Shown here in pieces: positions 52,129 to 62,410 of a stretch of 64,000 nt of DNA (the stretch's first letter is position 1; each line of letters starts with the position of its first letter). The notes beneath the pieces were generated by a model that did not search any database, was not told the DNA's origin, and saw only the letters and a program-made list of their open reading frames with translations. This DNA comes from Anas platyrhynchos (taxonomy: Eukaryota; Chordata; Aves; Anseriformes; Anatidae): assembly GCF_047663525.1 (NCBI RefSeq), contig NC_092602.1:9297501-9361500 (forward strand). Reading direction: 5' to 3'. The translations under genes and the position numbers were made by a program.

Positions 52129-55100
52129 ATGGCGCTCGCCCTCGCCCTCCTGCCGCTGCTGCTCCTGCCCTGGGGTAAGTGCCTGCTCTGTCCCCTCGCC
52201 CTGCTGGGAGGCACTGGGACTGAACCGCCTCAGTCCCACCCTGGTTTGAGATTTTTTGGGTGGGTGTGCTTGGGAAGCCTTACTCCCTCGTGCTGCTTGT
52301 TGTCCCCAGTCACACTTGGCCTCCCCAGAGACCCTTGAAATTGAGGGAATCGATCAAACAGCTCCCGATGTCTTCTGCAAAAGTGCCTGGGTGCTGAACT
52401 GGAGCCAGAAATACTAGCTCAGAGGCACGGTGTAAGGAACCTGAGTGCATCCGTTTGTTGATCAAGATATAATGTGCTGATAGCTAAAAATAATAAGCCT
52501 GCTAGGTTTTGACAGTTGCTGGTGTGAAGCCTTCGCTGCCGCTTCCCCATCGCGTATTTCAGTTGATGAAGTCTTACCTTCTGCAGGGTACTGGGAGTAC
52601 TGGGGAATCCCGTGGGTTTAGGATTCACTGGGCATGCAGATGAGCCCCAGGCTTCCTGCGGCTCTGTCTGGAGCTAGGGATAGGTTTAGGGAGGGAGAAG
52701 TTGGTTGGGGCATCCTTGTGCCCCCCAAAGAGATGGAAGTGGTGGGGCAGCTGTCGGGCCCTCGCCTGGGGCGTTTGCTCTGTGCTCAATACCTGAAGGC
52801 AGCGCAGTGGTGCAGGATGGAGCCAGTGAGCCTGCTGCTTGCCTGGGAGCAGGAGTCAGGGCTCTCCTCCAGCTCCTTTCACCTTTCAGGTGCGGGGACT
52901 CTTGGACATCCTCAGAGTCAAGTGGTTCTCGTGACCGAAGGGGAGCCTGTGGTGATGGAGTGTCCTTTCCACAACGGCAGCAGTGATTCCTTCGATGAGT
53001 TCATCTGGAGCCATAGGAACATCTCGAGAAGGATCCTGCAGTTTAGGATGACGCGGCCCAATGCCTCCTGTGTGCATCGCAGTGAAGGTCACTTCAGCGG
53101 CACTGTGGATTTTGCAAGGAGCGTGAGCTTTCTCAACATCTCAGAGGTGCTTATGAACGACACTGGCCCTTACCACTGCTATGTGAAGATAGGGAACAGC
53201 AACCCGACCGAAAAGGTGACTCACCTGCTCGTTAGAGGTGAGTCTGTCTCTCCTGCTTTCCCCTTTCTGTCCCTCCAGCATTCCACCTGCGCATCCCTGA
53301 GCAAGCGTAGCCCTCTCTTGTCATTGAGTGGCTTCCCCAGGCCTTTGGGAAGTGTTGGACAGAGCTCAGGCAAGGGACCTGGCCCTGTGGTGGGAAAGAG
53401 AGAATGGTTTGCATTGCAGCACCTGGCCTTACAGAGCTCTGTTTTACGTTCCCACTGGCTTGTGCAGCGCCAACAACTTTTGTGGGCACGGTGCTTTGCC
53501 CGAGCTGGCGGTATGCAGGCATCAAAGCAGCTCTGACATGAGCACCCACGTGAACCTCTCTTCTTTGCAGGTCGGCAGCCATGGGCAGCCTCTGGGGGCC
53601 TCAGCTTCTCTGTACCTCCAGGAGGCAAAGTCACCTTGGACTGTGACTTCCCTGCCAAGCTGCCTGGCAGCTTCACCTACCTCTTTTGGCTGCACGAGCA
53701 AGACCAGAGCCCACCCCGACTCGTGGCATGGACAAACACATCCAGTTTCCAGAACAACAGTGGCAGCACTGGAAGTCGTTTCCAGAGCATATTTGACCTG
53801 GAAAATCACTGGAGCCATCTCAACATTACCGGGCTGGAAGAGAAGGACAGCGGCTGGTACCAGTGTGAGGGCCTGGGAGAGCTTTCAGGCTGGCAGAGAG
53901 GGACGAGAACCCACCTCGCTGTGCAAGGTGAGCTTGTTTTCTGGGACCTTGTGTGCAAGTGAAATCCTTCTGCTCTGCTAAGGCTTTGTATTTCACAGTC
54001 AGTCTAACACACGGGCTAGATCTGTTCAGGGTTTATTGACAGGGTGCGTGTGACACTCTTCAGCTGGGACACATCCCAACGTGCGGGGTGCCTCTCGTTC
54101 GCCTTGCGCTGCCCTGCAGAGCGTGGGGAGTGCAGGCAGGCAGCAGCTGGAGCTGTGTCTGCAGCACGCTCCTACCTGCAACGGGCTGAGAGGGCGGGCT
54201 GCCCAGAGTGTGAGCTGCTGTTGTGCTACAATGGTAAAGCTTTGCAGAGTCACAGAACATGAAAGTGAGATGCACGGATACATTTAAAGTGTCTACAAAA
54301 CCACAGAACGTCATCTGTGAAGAGACACGTGTTACGTGCCCCTTGCTGCAGGGGGTTATCTGGAAAAGATACTGGTTGCCTTGATGGTTCAAGGTTCAGG
54401 AACCAATTTTCATCTCTACCTAACGATGACATGGATTTTTAATGCATTTACATTAATGTGCACAAGTACCTTTATCCAGGGCAACTCAGTAACAAATCCC
54501 AGCAGAATTGTTTGCTGTGTTTGCAGCCCGGCCAATTAATCCAGAACACAGTTAGTTGCAATTATGCAGTAATTTGGACTCACCATGACTCAACTGGGAA
54601 ATTCCAGATGTGAGGATGAAGCAGGCCCCTGTTCTGAAGTGTAGGACATGCCGTGTCCCCGCTGATTTGGTGCCCAAAAGATGTGATTCATATTTGAGGA
54701 GAAGCTCTTAAAATTTGTGCTGGTTCTTGTGCTCCCGTTCCCTCATCCTCACACCAGGGGCAGGCACCCTGCGTTTGATCATGCCCATGATGGGCCTCCT
54801 CACTGCCGTTAGCCTTTTTTCACAGCTTTTCCTCAACATCCTACCCACGGCCCCCAGCTGCAGAGGTCGGAGCCTTCCACGTTTTCACTGAAAGCACCAA
54901 CCCGCTGGCATGTTTGCGTGTCCCAGTGTACATGACAATATGAACTAGGAGTACAAAGCTCTGTTCTCCTTTCTAGGCTCCTCGGCTGTCCTGCTGGTCA
55001 TTTTGTGGAGTGTTGAGTTTGCCATCATGGCTCTGTGCTCGTACTTTGTGTGTAAGTAATACTGGGAAGGATACTGGGCTTCACCCAGACATCACCTCAG

Positions 55101-55870
55101 GTCTTATCGCAGCTGTGACCTGAGCTGTATCCTGCCTTGCTGTGAGGACTCTGGCTCTCCAGCAACATGGCCAAGCCCTCACCTGCCCTGTGCTGTGCCT
55201 CTGCTGACACCTCGCTGCATCCCTTGTGGGCTCGGCCAAGCGTGGGGCACTGGGAGCAGAAGGGACTCGTGTGGGTGGCACTGCATCAGGCCGCTGCTCT
55301 CCCCTGCTGTCACGAGGAGGAGCGTGACAGGAGGCCGAAAGCTCCTCCATGGCCTGGCAGAGTACTAGGTAGAAGACTGCTGTGTCTTTCAGCCTTTGGG
55401 CTGCAAGGAGGTGCAGAGCAGGCTGTTATAGTGGGGAAAATCCATCAGTAAAATCCTTCTGCTAGCGACCAGTCCCGGTCTGTGAGCAGGGAGGCTGTGT
55501 TAGAGCCGTGCTATTTCAGCGGGGGCTGCTCCAGCAGAGCTGTGTCCCCTCTGCTCTGCTTCAGACAAGCACCACAAGAAGCTGAGGAGGCAGCGCACCG
55601 TGCAGGACGCTTCGGATCCCTGCCACAGGCCCGCAGAGGACAGCATGAGGCAGCCCACAGGCGGGGAAGCTGTCAGTGCCAGCGCTGGCAGCAAGGCAGA
55701 GTGCAGGGTGAGTGGGGTGCCGGGCAGAGACAGCCACTGCTGGCTCCTGCAGCAGTGCAGGGGTTGGTGACGGAGCCCTGGGGCCACCGATGGTAACTGA
55801 GGCTGTTTTTTGTTCACAGCTCCTCACTTTCCCGGGAAGGAACACCGCTGCAGGGGACTGGGGACAATGA
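52129..55870 (+). CDS. Two-V-domain Ig-superfamily membrane receptor, copy C, 6 exons, 339 aa, altered membrane segment and tail
   Basis: Exons are 52129-52174, 52890-53237, 53571-53927, 54977-55051, 55565-55707 and 55820-55870, all GT-AG and in frame. V1 is two codons shorter than in A and B, in the loop after the first Cys (FHNGSSDSFDEF). The membrane exon differs at six of 25 residues (VLLVILWSVEFAIMALCSYF), including Ala to Glu in the middle of the hydrophobic stretch. The tail reads GSKAECR in place of GSTAEYS, so the only tail tyrosine is lost, and the last Arg codon is replaced by a stop. The basic KHHKKLRRQR stop-transfer is kept. Intron 4 lacks the LTR of A and B. The protein still looks expressible; loss of the Tyr and gain of a buried acid suggest a changed signalling mode or early decay. 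Confidence 0.82.
55084..55088 (+). other. Empty (pre-insertion) site for the receptor-intron LTR
   Basis: Unit C reads GGCTTCACCCAGACATCACC without interruption. The single CCCAG here is the sequence found duplicated on each side of the LTR in units A and B, so copy C carries the allele from before insertion. Confidence 0.9.
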
Positions 55871-56692
55871 TGACAGCCCAAGAAAGCCCAGTGGGAGTCG
55901 TGCTGGGCTTCCTGTACTCATGGCACTGTGGATAGTTCCCCTCCACTGTGTATCATGCAAAGGTCCCTAGCAAAGCCTTCTCTCCCTTGATGGTTGTTTT
56001 TTGTATTCAATTAAAGCCTCTCAAGGACAGACTGTGTACATTCAGTCTCTGCTCTACCTGGCTGCTCTGGCTGCCTGTGGAGCTGGCTTTCAGCTGCTCT
56101 GTGTCCAGCCTGGCTCAGCCCAACCCTTGTACCATCCTCTGGGGCTGATGCTACCCACCAGGCACAGCCACATCCTCCTCCCGTGGAGGAAAAGCCTGGC
56201 AGCTCTGCAGGTTGAAGCAAGGCCTGCATGGGGACCCCTCTAACCCAGGGCAGCAGAGAGGTGCTAATGTCTCTGTTCCTGTGCTGTCCTATCAATAAAA
56301 TGCTCCAACACTGCACAGCCTCAGGGGAAGCACAGACAGCAAATCCCTGCCCAGCCCTGAGCAGCAGGGCCAGTGCGTTTCAGCCTCCTCGTGGGGTTGT
56401 ACGACCACGGCAGCTGCGTGCCACAGCCCAGACACACGGGGCCATGCAGTCCCACCAGGCACAACCCAAACCTTGCTGCCTCCTTTGCTGCGAGCACGCA
56501 GCCCGCTCCCAGCCGATGGCATTATGGTGGCTCTGAGGAGCCTCAGCCACCACCTTTTGCTCTCGTTTTGCTCTCACTGCTCCCTGGGGAGGCTGCATCA
56601 CAGTAAATTGGTCCAGGTTGCGTAGGAGGAAGTGTTTGCTTTTGTTAGACCAGCTGATAGAGAAGACAAAAATAGCTGAGCCGTTGGGCACG

Positions 56693-57392
56693 TGAGCCCT
56701 TGTTGAGACTACTGCAGCGTGTCGAAGCAGAGCGAACATCCGTCTTGCTGGCGGGCTATAGTACTCAGTCTTTGGGACCAGAGATGCAGCATTGGGATGG
56801 TCTAACGAGGCAGGACCCTGTCCCGGACCTTGTGGCTCCATTTTCCCTCAAACACAGAGCATGCCCAAACGCTCACAAAAATCTTGGGCTTAGAGATGCT
56901 TTGGGAGCTGGGCTGCAGAGCTGTGCATGCCATGTGGTGGCGTTTCAGACAGGAGGGCCTTCACACCCACTGATTCTGGCAGCTCTTTGCTTTACCGGTC
57001 TGCAGTCCTTCCTCACCAGACACCACCTGTGCTGCAGCCACAGCCCCCTGCACTGTGTCCCTCAGTAAATGCCTTCTAGAAGGTCAACTTGTTTTTGGTG
57101 GTGCCCCCACGCTGTACCCCAGTACCAAAGGCAGTGGAGCAGGCTGACATGTGCAAGCTGTGCCTGGAGGCAAAGGTGTTGATGCTGGGCTCTCGCCCCA
57201 CTGATTCAAGGCCCCTTGCTGAAGACCAGTTGCAGCAAATGGAGTGACACGGGCAGCTGAAGTCCCCCAGCCCCCTGTGTCATTTACATACACCTCACCA
57301 GCACCAGCAGCACAGCAGCCCGGGCTTGTGCAGTACCACAGCCTGTCTCCAAAACAGCCTCCCTTCCTCTGCTCCCCATCCTAGTCCTTGCC
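56693..57392. other. Spacer between the receptor cluster and VPREB3
   Basis: This is single-copy DNA after the third unit. It must contain the VPREB3 promoter. No TATA box at a convincing distance and no coding sequence were found. Confidence 0.4.
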
Positions 57393-57992
57393 ATGGCCCT
57401 GGGCTTCGTGGTCCTGCTGCTGGTGGGGACAGCAGGGACAGGTAAGGGCAGGGTGGCTGTGCTAGCTGATGCTGGGGAAGGTGGGCAGGACTGAGGTGTG
57501 TACGGGCGATGTTCAGCTGAGCTGGGAGGTTTGATCTAAAGCTGCATGGTGCAACGAGCAGGGCTGGGCAGTGGGGACACCTGAAGAGGGCAGGGGAAGG
57601 TTTTGGGGCTGGGGGCGGTGGGGCACGGCTCTCCATCAGTAACCACATTCCCGGTACGTGCAGCCTGCCAGGCTCAGCAGGTGCTGACCCAGCCGACCAC
57701 CGTGTTGGTGCTGCCCGGGCAGACCGCCCGGCTGTCCTGCACCCTCAGCCCCCAGTACAACATCACCGACTTCGGCATCACCTGGTACCAGCAGCGCCCA
57801 GGGCAGACCCTCCGCTACCTGCTCTACTACAACTCGGAGTACGACAACCACAGACCCGCCAGGATTCCCGACCGCTTCTTCGCCACCAAAGACCTTGCCC
57901 TCAACGCCTGCATCCTCTCCATCACGGACGCCCAGGAGGAAGACAATGGCAGATATTACTGCTCGCTGTCCTCCACCAACAGCTGGCTGTAG
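57393..57992 (+). CDS. VPREB3: VPREB3, complete, 2 exons, 125 aa
   Basis: VPREB3 is a V-like Ig protein of the pre-B-cell endoplasmic reticulum that associates with mu heavy chain or surrogate/light chain during assembly. Exon 1 (57393-57441) encodes the signal peptide MALGFVVLLLVGTAGT. Exon 2 (57664-57992) encodes a single V domain with LSCTLSPQ, ITWYQQRPGQT, RYLLYY, HRPARIPDRF, the extra Cys in LNACIL that human VPREB3 also has, and DNGRYYC. It ends CSLSSTNSWL with no J region, constant domain or membrane segment, as in mammals (human 123 aa). AATAAA at 58230-58235 is the likely poly(A) signal. It lies on the strand expected from human synteny, with the IGL V segments about 3 kb beyond. Confidence 0.95.
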
Positions 57993-58317
57993 CAGCAGGG
58001 AGCGAAACCGGCTTGCCCCACGCGCCGTGATGCGATGCAGGGCTGGACAGAAGGGGCACAGACCTCCTCTGGCACGGTGCTGCAGCCGCCTCCCTCCCTC
58101 CCTCACCTTCCTCCCCTCCCTTCCCCTCACAGCCCCGCTCTCCCCTCATCCCAGCGTTGGTGGGAGCACGGGGCCGTGCCGCGGGGTGCCTGGGCTGGCG
58201 GCCAGCAGGGGCTGCGGTTTGATCAAGGCAATAAAAATGTTCGCTCCCCCACCACCGCGCTGCTGGCTTCGTGTCTGTGCGCCCTGCCCCGCGCCGCCAT
58301 CGTGCCCCCCTCCCCCC

Positions 58318-58372
58318 GCCGCCATTTTGTGGCGCCCCCCGCGCCCCCCGCCGCCATTTTGTGGCGCCCCCC
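58318..58372 (+). promoter_or_regulatory. Duplicated YY1-type element GCCGCCATTTTG between VPREB3 and VPS29
   Basis: A 23-bp element that begins GCCGCCATTTTGTGGCGCC occurs twice (58318-58340 and 58350-58372), 32 bp apart. Its core fits the YY1 consensus, which is common in CpG-island promoters and 5' UTRs. It lies about 450 bp upstream of the VPS29 ATG and 80 bp past the VPREB3 poly(A) signal, at the edge of the CpG island, so it more likely serves VPS29. Confidence 0.6.
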
Positions 58373-58587
58373 AGCGCTCCCCAGGCTCCTGAGGGGGGGA
58401 CAGGGGGCGCGGGGCGTCACAGGCGCCGCTGGGCGCTCCCTATGAGCATGGGCACGCAGGGGGGGCGAGGCGTTTTTCCGTTAAATTCTCGCAGATTACG
58501 TAAAAACGCTATGGGAAAAATGGGGGGATGCTTGGTGGGGGGGGGCACAACTCGTTAAGGTCCCGCTCGCAGCAGGGACCGCACCAG

Positions 58588-58671
58588 CGCGCATGCGCAG
58601 CACAGCCGCGCACCCCCCTTCGGGGAGGGGGCGCTAGGGGGCGTGGCATGGGAGAGCGGAGCGTCACGTGG
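58588..58671 (+). promoter_or_regulatory. NRF1-type site and CACGTG E-box in the VPS29 promoter
   Basis: CGCGCATGCGCA (58588-58599) is a perfect NRF1 consensus, and TCACGTGG follows at 58664-58671 in the CpG island 115-200 bp upstream of the VPS29 start codon. The E-box partly matches the CLEAR element (GTCACGTGAC) of lysosomal and endosomal genes. Binding is inferred. Confidence 0.6.
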
Positions 58672-58786
58672 GGCGGAGCGGGCGCTGCCATTGGCTTGTG
58701 GGAGGGGAAAAGGAGGCGCGGCACTTCCTGGTTACCGCAGTCCGCGTCGGGGTAACGGGGCGGGCGGAGCTCTGCGGCGCAGCACG

Positions 58787-60779
58787 ATGGTGAGCGGCCG
58801 CCCCGCATCGCCTCCCACCGCGGGGCTGCGGCGGTGCCTCCGGGCCCTGAGGCTCGATTTGACGCGGTGGTCGCTGCGCCCCCGCTGTTGCTGGGTGGTG
58901 AATTCCCTCCGCCGGGGAGCGAGAGCCCGGAGCCCGCCGTGCTGCCCGGGGGGAGTAGCGTGGGCCTGCCCTGCCGGCCCATCGGGCACTGAGGGTCTGA
59001 TCCCGGGCCTGTAAAGGCTGCTGGAATTAGCAAGCGCCCTGGAGCTGCTAACTGGCTTTGTAACATGGCTTAAAACTCTCTCTTTCCTGTGTGTGAAGCT
59101 GGTGTTAGTACTCGGGGACCTTCACATCCCGCACCGATGCAGCGGTCTGCCCGTGAAGTTCAAGAACCTGCTGGTTCCAGGAAAAATCCAGCATATCTTG
59201 TGCACGGGAAATCTCTGCACCAAGGAGAGCTATGACTACCTCAGAACTTTGGCTGGGGACATTCACGTTGTTAGGGGGGACTCCGAGGTAATGTTCTTGC
59301 TGCTCTTAATTCCCCTATTCACTGTCCTGCATGCTGTGGTTGTCTTGGTGAAACCTGGGAGGTCCTTCAGTGTTAGCAATCACTGAGAGGTGAGGTGCTG
59401 GTATAGGAAAGAGGAATGAGTAAGACTGGAAAAACAAAATACCTTTCTAGATGTTTCTCATTGCATTTGCAACAAGGGAGGACTTAGTGTGCAGTGGTAA
59501 AGCAGGCACTTAATTTGTACAAAGGCCTGTACAAGTCTGCTTGTGACTGTTGTGAAGCCACTGCAGCTGGCTTGGCAGTCACAGGCACGGGGGACGTGTG
59601 TGTGTTTCCTTACTGCTGAGTAGCCCTGAAGCTCTTGATGCCCACGCAGTTCCTGTCGGGCACGAGATCCCAGTTCTTTGCTCTGCAGTTGCTCTTTGCT
59701 GGCGAATGGTGCAGGCATCCCCAGGTGTGTACACAGACAGAGGGAGGCACCGGGAGCTTGGGTGCTGACGGGTGGGTTTGTGTCTTGGATCGCGTGAGCC
59801 TGCACAGTGTCGGTGAGGGGTCTTTGGCTGATCTCTAACCCTTGTGTTTCTCCTTCTCAGAGTCTGAATTATCCTGAACAGAAGGTTGTAACTGTTGGGC
59901 AGTTCAGAATTGGGTTGATTCACGGGCATCAGGTTATTCCCTGGGGTGATGTGGCCAGCCTGGCACTGCTACAGAGGCAGCTGGATGTGGACATTCTCAT
60001 CTCAGGACACACGCACAAATTTGAAGCATTTGAACATGAAAATAAGTTCTACATCAACCCAGGATCAGCTACAGGAGCCTACAGTGCTTTAGAAACGTGA
60101 GTGAAATGAGCTTGAACTGCCTGGTGTAGCACAGCTCAGGCGTGTTACCCCGAATGTGTGTGTTGAGCCCCCATGTTGCAGAGCAGTGCTGAGCAGCTGT
60201 GACATGCAGGTCATTTCTCCTCTTCCTAGAGAATGCTGCCTGACATTCCCCCTGTTAACGAGACTTTTAGTTCATGAATTGGGCCTGATGGCCTAGCACT
60301 GGCGTGTTTGCAGGCTCAGGAATCAGCCAGCACCAGAGGGGTGAGCTGCTGCAGCTTCTTGGAGTTGTCCTGCCTTCTGGTGCCTTCCAGGAGCTGCGTG
60401 CTGTCCTCTTGTAGGAAATGAGGCCTTTTGAGGCACTGCCGGGGTCTGAGCCACGCAGCAGCTGGGACATCCAGTCTTGAGGGCTGTTCTTGGGAATTGC
60501 AACTCTGTTTGAGCTGCTGCCAGTGCCTCTGAGCTGTGGTAGTACCCTGATCCCTGCAGCCCTTTGCAATCAATTGTTTTAGAACACATTCACACAAAAT
60601 AGCTTAATAACAAGAATTATAGGCTAATCCAGGTGACTGACAAAGTATGTTTTCATTCCAGGAACATTATCCCTTCGTTTGTACTGATGGATATCCAGGC
60701 TTCCACGGTTGTGACCTATGTCTACCAACTAATTGAGGATGATGTGAAAGTGGAAAGGATTGAGTTCAAGAAGTACTGA
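58787..60779 (+). CDS. VPS29: VPS29 retromer subunit, complete, 4 exons, 181 aa
   Basis: VPS29 is the metallophosphoesterase-fold subunit of retromer. With VPS35 and VPS26 it recycles cargo from endosomes, and it acts as a scaffold rather than an enzyme. Exon 1 gives only the Met codon (58787-58789, donor GTGAGC), then come 59099-59287, 59861-60096 and 60662-60779. Motifs of the fold are [35 protein letters not shown] and [20 protein letters not shown]; the C-terminus is ERIEFKKY. Human VPS29 is 182 aa. At the exon 2/3 junction this protein has RGDSESLNYPEQ where human has RGDFDENLNYPEQ, one residue shorter at a surface loop. AATAAA at 61077-61082 is the likely poly(A) signal. The gene is not beside VPREB3 in human, but both regions are joined on bird chr15. 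Confidence 0.95.
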
Positions 60780-60783
60780 TACA

Positions 60784-61199
60784 TCGTTAAACCTTCTTGC
60801 TAGCTTCTTGCTGCCTCCGTCCTGCTCTTCCCAGTTTAAATGGGGACAGGCCACGGGGGGGTGCTGTTGCAGCAGCATGTTCAGCTGTAAATGGGCTGTA
60901 TCAGTGACTGGGAGCTCGTAATGCTTAGTCTTGGTTTGTGGTCGAGGCTTGAAGCAGAAGAAACTTGATGAGTTCATCCAAAAACATGTGTCCAAGAAGC
61001 AGGTGCTGTGCTCCTGGCCGGGAGAGGTAGCAATGGTGGTGGTTGCTGGGACTGAACATATGTAAGATAAGCATAGAATAAACCTATATTTTCATGTGAC
61101 AGGGTCCTACTTATTCCTTAACTGAGAATGGGGGCAGGAACTGAGTCTGAGGGGCCTCTCTGGGGCCTGAAAGGGAGCTGCTGTTTGCTTCCTGAGCAA
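60784..61199. other. VPS29 3' UTR and flank up to the first V pseudogene
   Basis: This contains the VPS29 3' UTR to the poly(A) signal at 61077-61082 and about 120 bp of spacer. No other feature is seen. Confidence 0.5.
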
Positions 61200-61493
61200 T
61201 GCCATGAATCCTTTCTGCAGTGCCTGGAGCTGCCTGAGGACTGGTAACAGCTCTGATAGCCCTGCGGTCCCCTCCTGGTGCCTGTGTGAGGCCCGTGGTG
61301 GGCAGGAGGTGCTGCTGCAGCGTGGGGCTGTTGGTGTTGCTATAGATCACAGTGAAAGGAGCACTGCCAGGGGTCTTCTGCTGGTACCAGCCATAGCCAC
61401 CGCTACTCCCGGAGCAGGTGATCTGCACGGTGTCTCCTGGATTCGCCAACTTTGAGGTTGGCTGAGTAGTAAGTGTTGCCCATATCAGGGAAC
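61200..61493 (-). pseudogene. IGL V pseudogene 1, minus strand, decayed framework 3
   Basis: The minus strand has an acceptor (CTCCAG) at 61494 followed by [20 protein letters not shown], then [18 protein letters not shown] and [16 protein letters not shown], the usual bird V-lambda framework with both the first Cys and the Trp. Beyond CDR2 the frame no longer encodes framework 3 and the second Cys is missing. No leader exon or recombination signal was found. This is a V pseudogene that could donate framework 1 to CDR2 sequence in gene conversion. Confidence 0.85.
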
Positions 61494-61889
61494 CTGGAGA
61501 AGGGGGGGGGAGGAAAACAGGGCTCAGTGAGTGCCCCACACGCACGGCCCTCACCGTGCTGCAGCGGAATGGGGATCGCCACCATCTGAGGAGCAGGGAC
61601 TGCAGCCACAGCCACAGTGGAGCATCAGAGCCCAGCACAGAGGCAGCTCCAGCAGTAGCAGAAGGACTGGGCTGCCAGCATTGATGGGTGGCAGGGCTGG
61701 GGGTAGTACAGTGCTATGCCATGGAGGGGACAGGGATGGTGGAAGTCCTGTCCCCAGCATCGCCTCCCACACAGCGAAGTAGAACAGGGAGGATGCTCAC
61801 AGCCATGGCCACCTGTGGAGACAGAAACCTTCCTCTTCTGTCGGGGAGAAGGGCAGAAAGCCTCCGTTTTTCACTCTGATCTGTAACTC

Positions 61890-62410
61890 TGGGATGCTTT
61901 TACCTCACTGGGCAGCTGAACTCGACCACAACCGTGCTCTCACTCCCCCTCCTCAGAAGGAGAGGGGAGGAAGAAAGTATGCTGGAAGGAAAAAAGGAAA
62001 AGCTCACAGCTTGAGCTATGGAGGGTATAGTTAAAAGCAAAGGAAGAAAGGGGAAAAAAAAACATCGAAGGCCATGTGGAAGCACAGAAAGAGGAAAAGT
62101 TATTCTTTCATTTGCCTCACCAAGCGATGCTGAGCCACATGCAGGACCATGATAGATGCAGTGGTTGTTCAGGAAGACAGATGGCTTTGTAATGAGAGCC
62201 CCCCTCTCCTTCCCCTTTCCCACCATTATTGCTGAGTGTGACCTCGTATGGCATGCCATATCCCTTTGGTCGGTTTGGGCCTGCTGCCTGGTGATGTCCC
62301 TTCCCCACCTCCTGCCCATCCCCAGGCTGCTGGGGGCAGTCCTGGTGCTGTGCCAGCACCCCTCAGCACCAGACACAGCACTGCTGTCATAGCAGTGGTG
62401 TTCTAGTGAC
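61890..62410 (+). mobile_element. Degenerate ERVL-type LTR fossil inside the IGL V cluster
   Basis: Blocks TTACCTCACTGGGCAGCTGA near 61901, TCTCACTCCCCCTCCTCAGA near 61937 and GGCATGCCATATCCCTTTGG near 62247 are in the same order and spacing type as in common bird ERVL LTRs, and the second half parallels the LTR in receptor intron 4. Ends are approximate and no target-site repeat could be identified. It is clearly older than the LTRs at 41 and 49 kb and has no coding part. Confidence 0.5.

Larger units (their letters stand above)
37561..56692 (+). repeat. Three head-to-tail copies of a ~5.9 kb unit, each with one Ig-receptor gene
   Basis: Unit A is 37561-43444, unit B 43445-51481 and unit C 51482-56692. 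Each begins at TGAGCC followed by the GATGACCACAGCAGG block and ends at GCCGTTGGGCACG. A and C lengths are 5.88 and 5.21 kb. B is 8.04 kb because it holds a 2188-bp CR1, and C lacks a 565-bp LTR that is in A and B. By eye the copies differ at only a few percent of sites, including introns and 3' flanks, so duplication or homogenisation is recent. The unit carries the whole gene plus about 0.65 kb upstream and 0.8 kb downstream, so each copy can have its own promoter and poly(A) signal. Confidence 0.93.

Noticed and set aside
61780-61825. A possible leader exon (MAVSILPVLL) for V pseudogene 1 on the minus strand
   Set aside because: No proper donor follows and the residues do not resemble bird lambda leaders; too weak to call.
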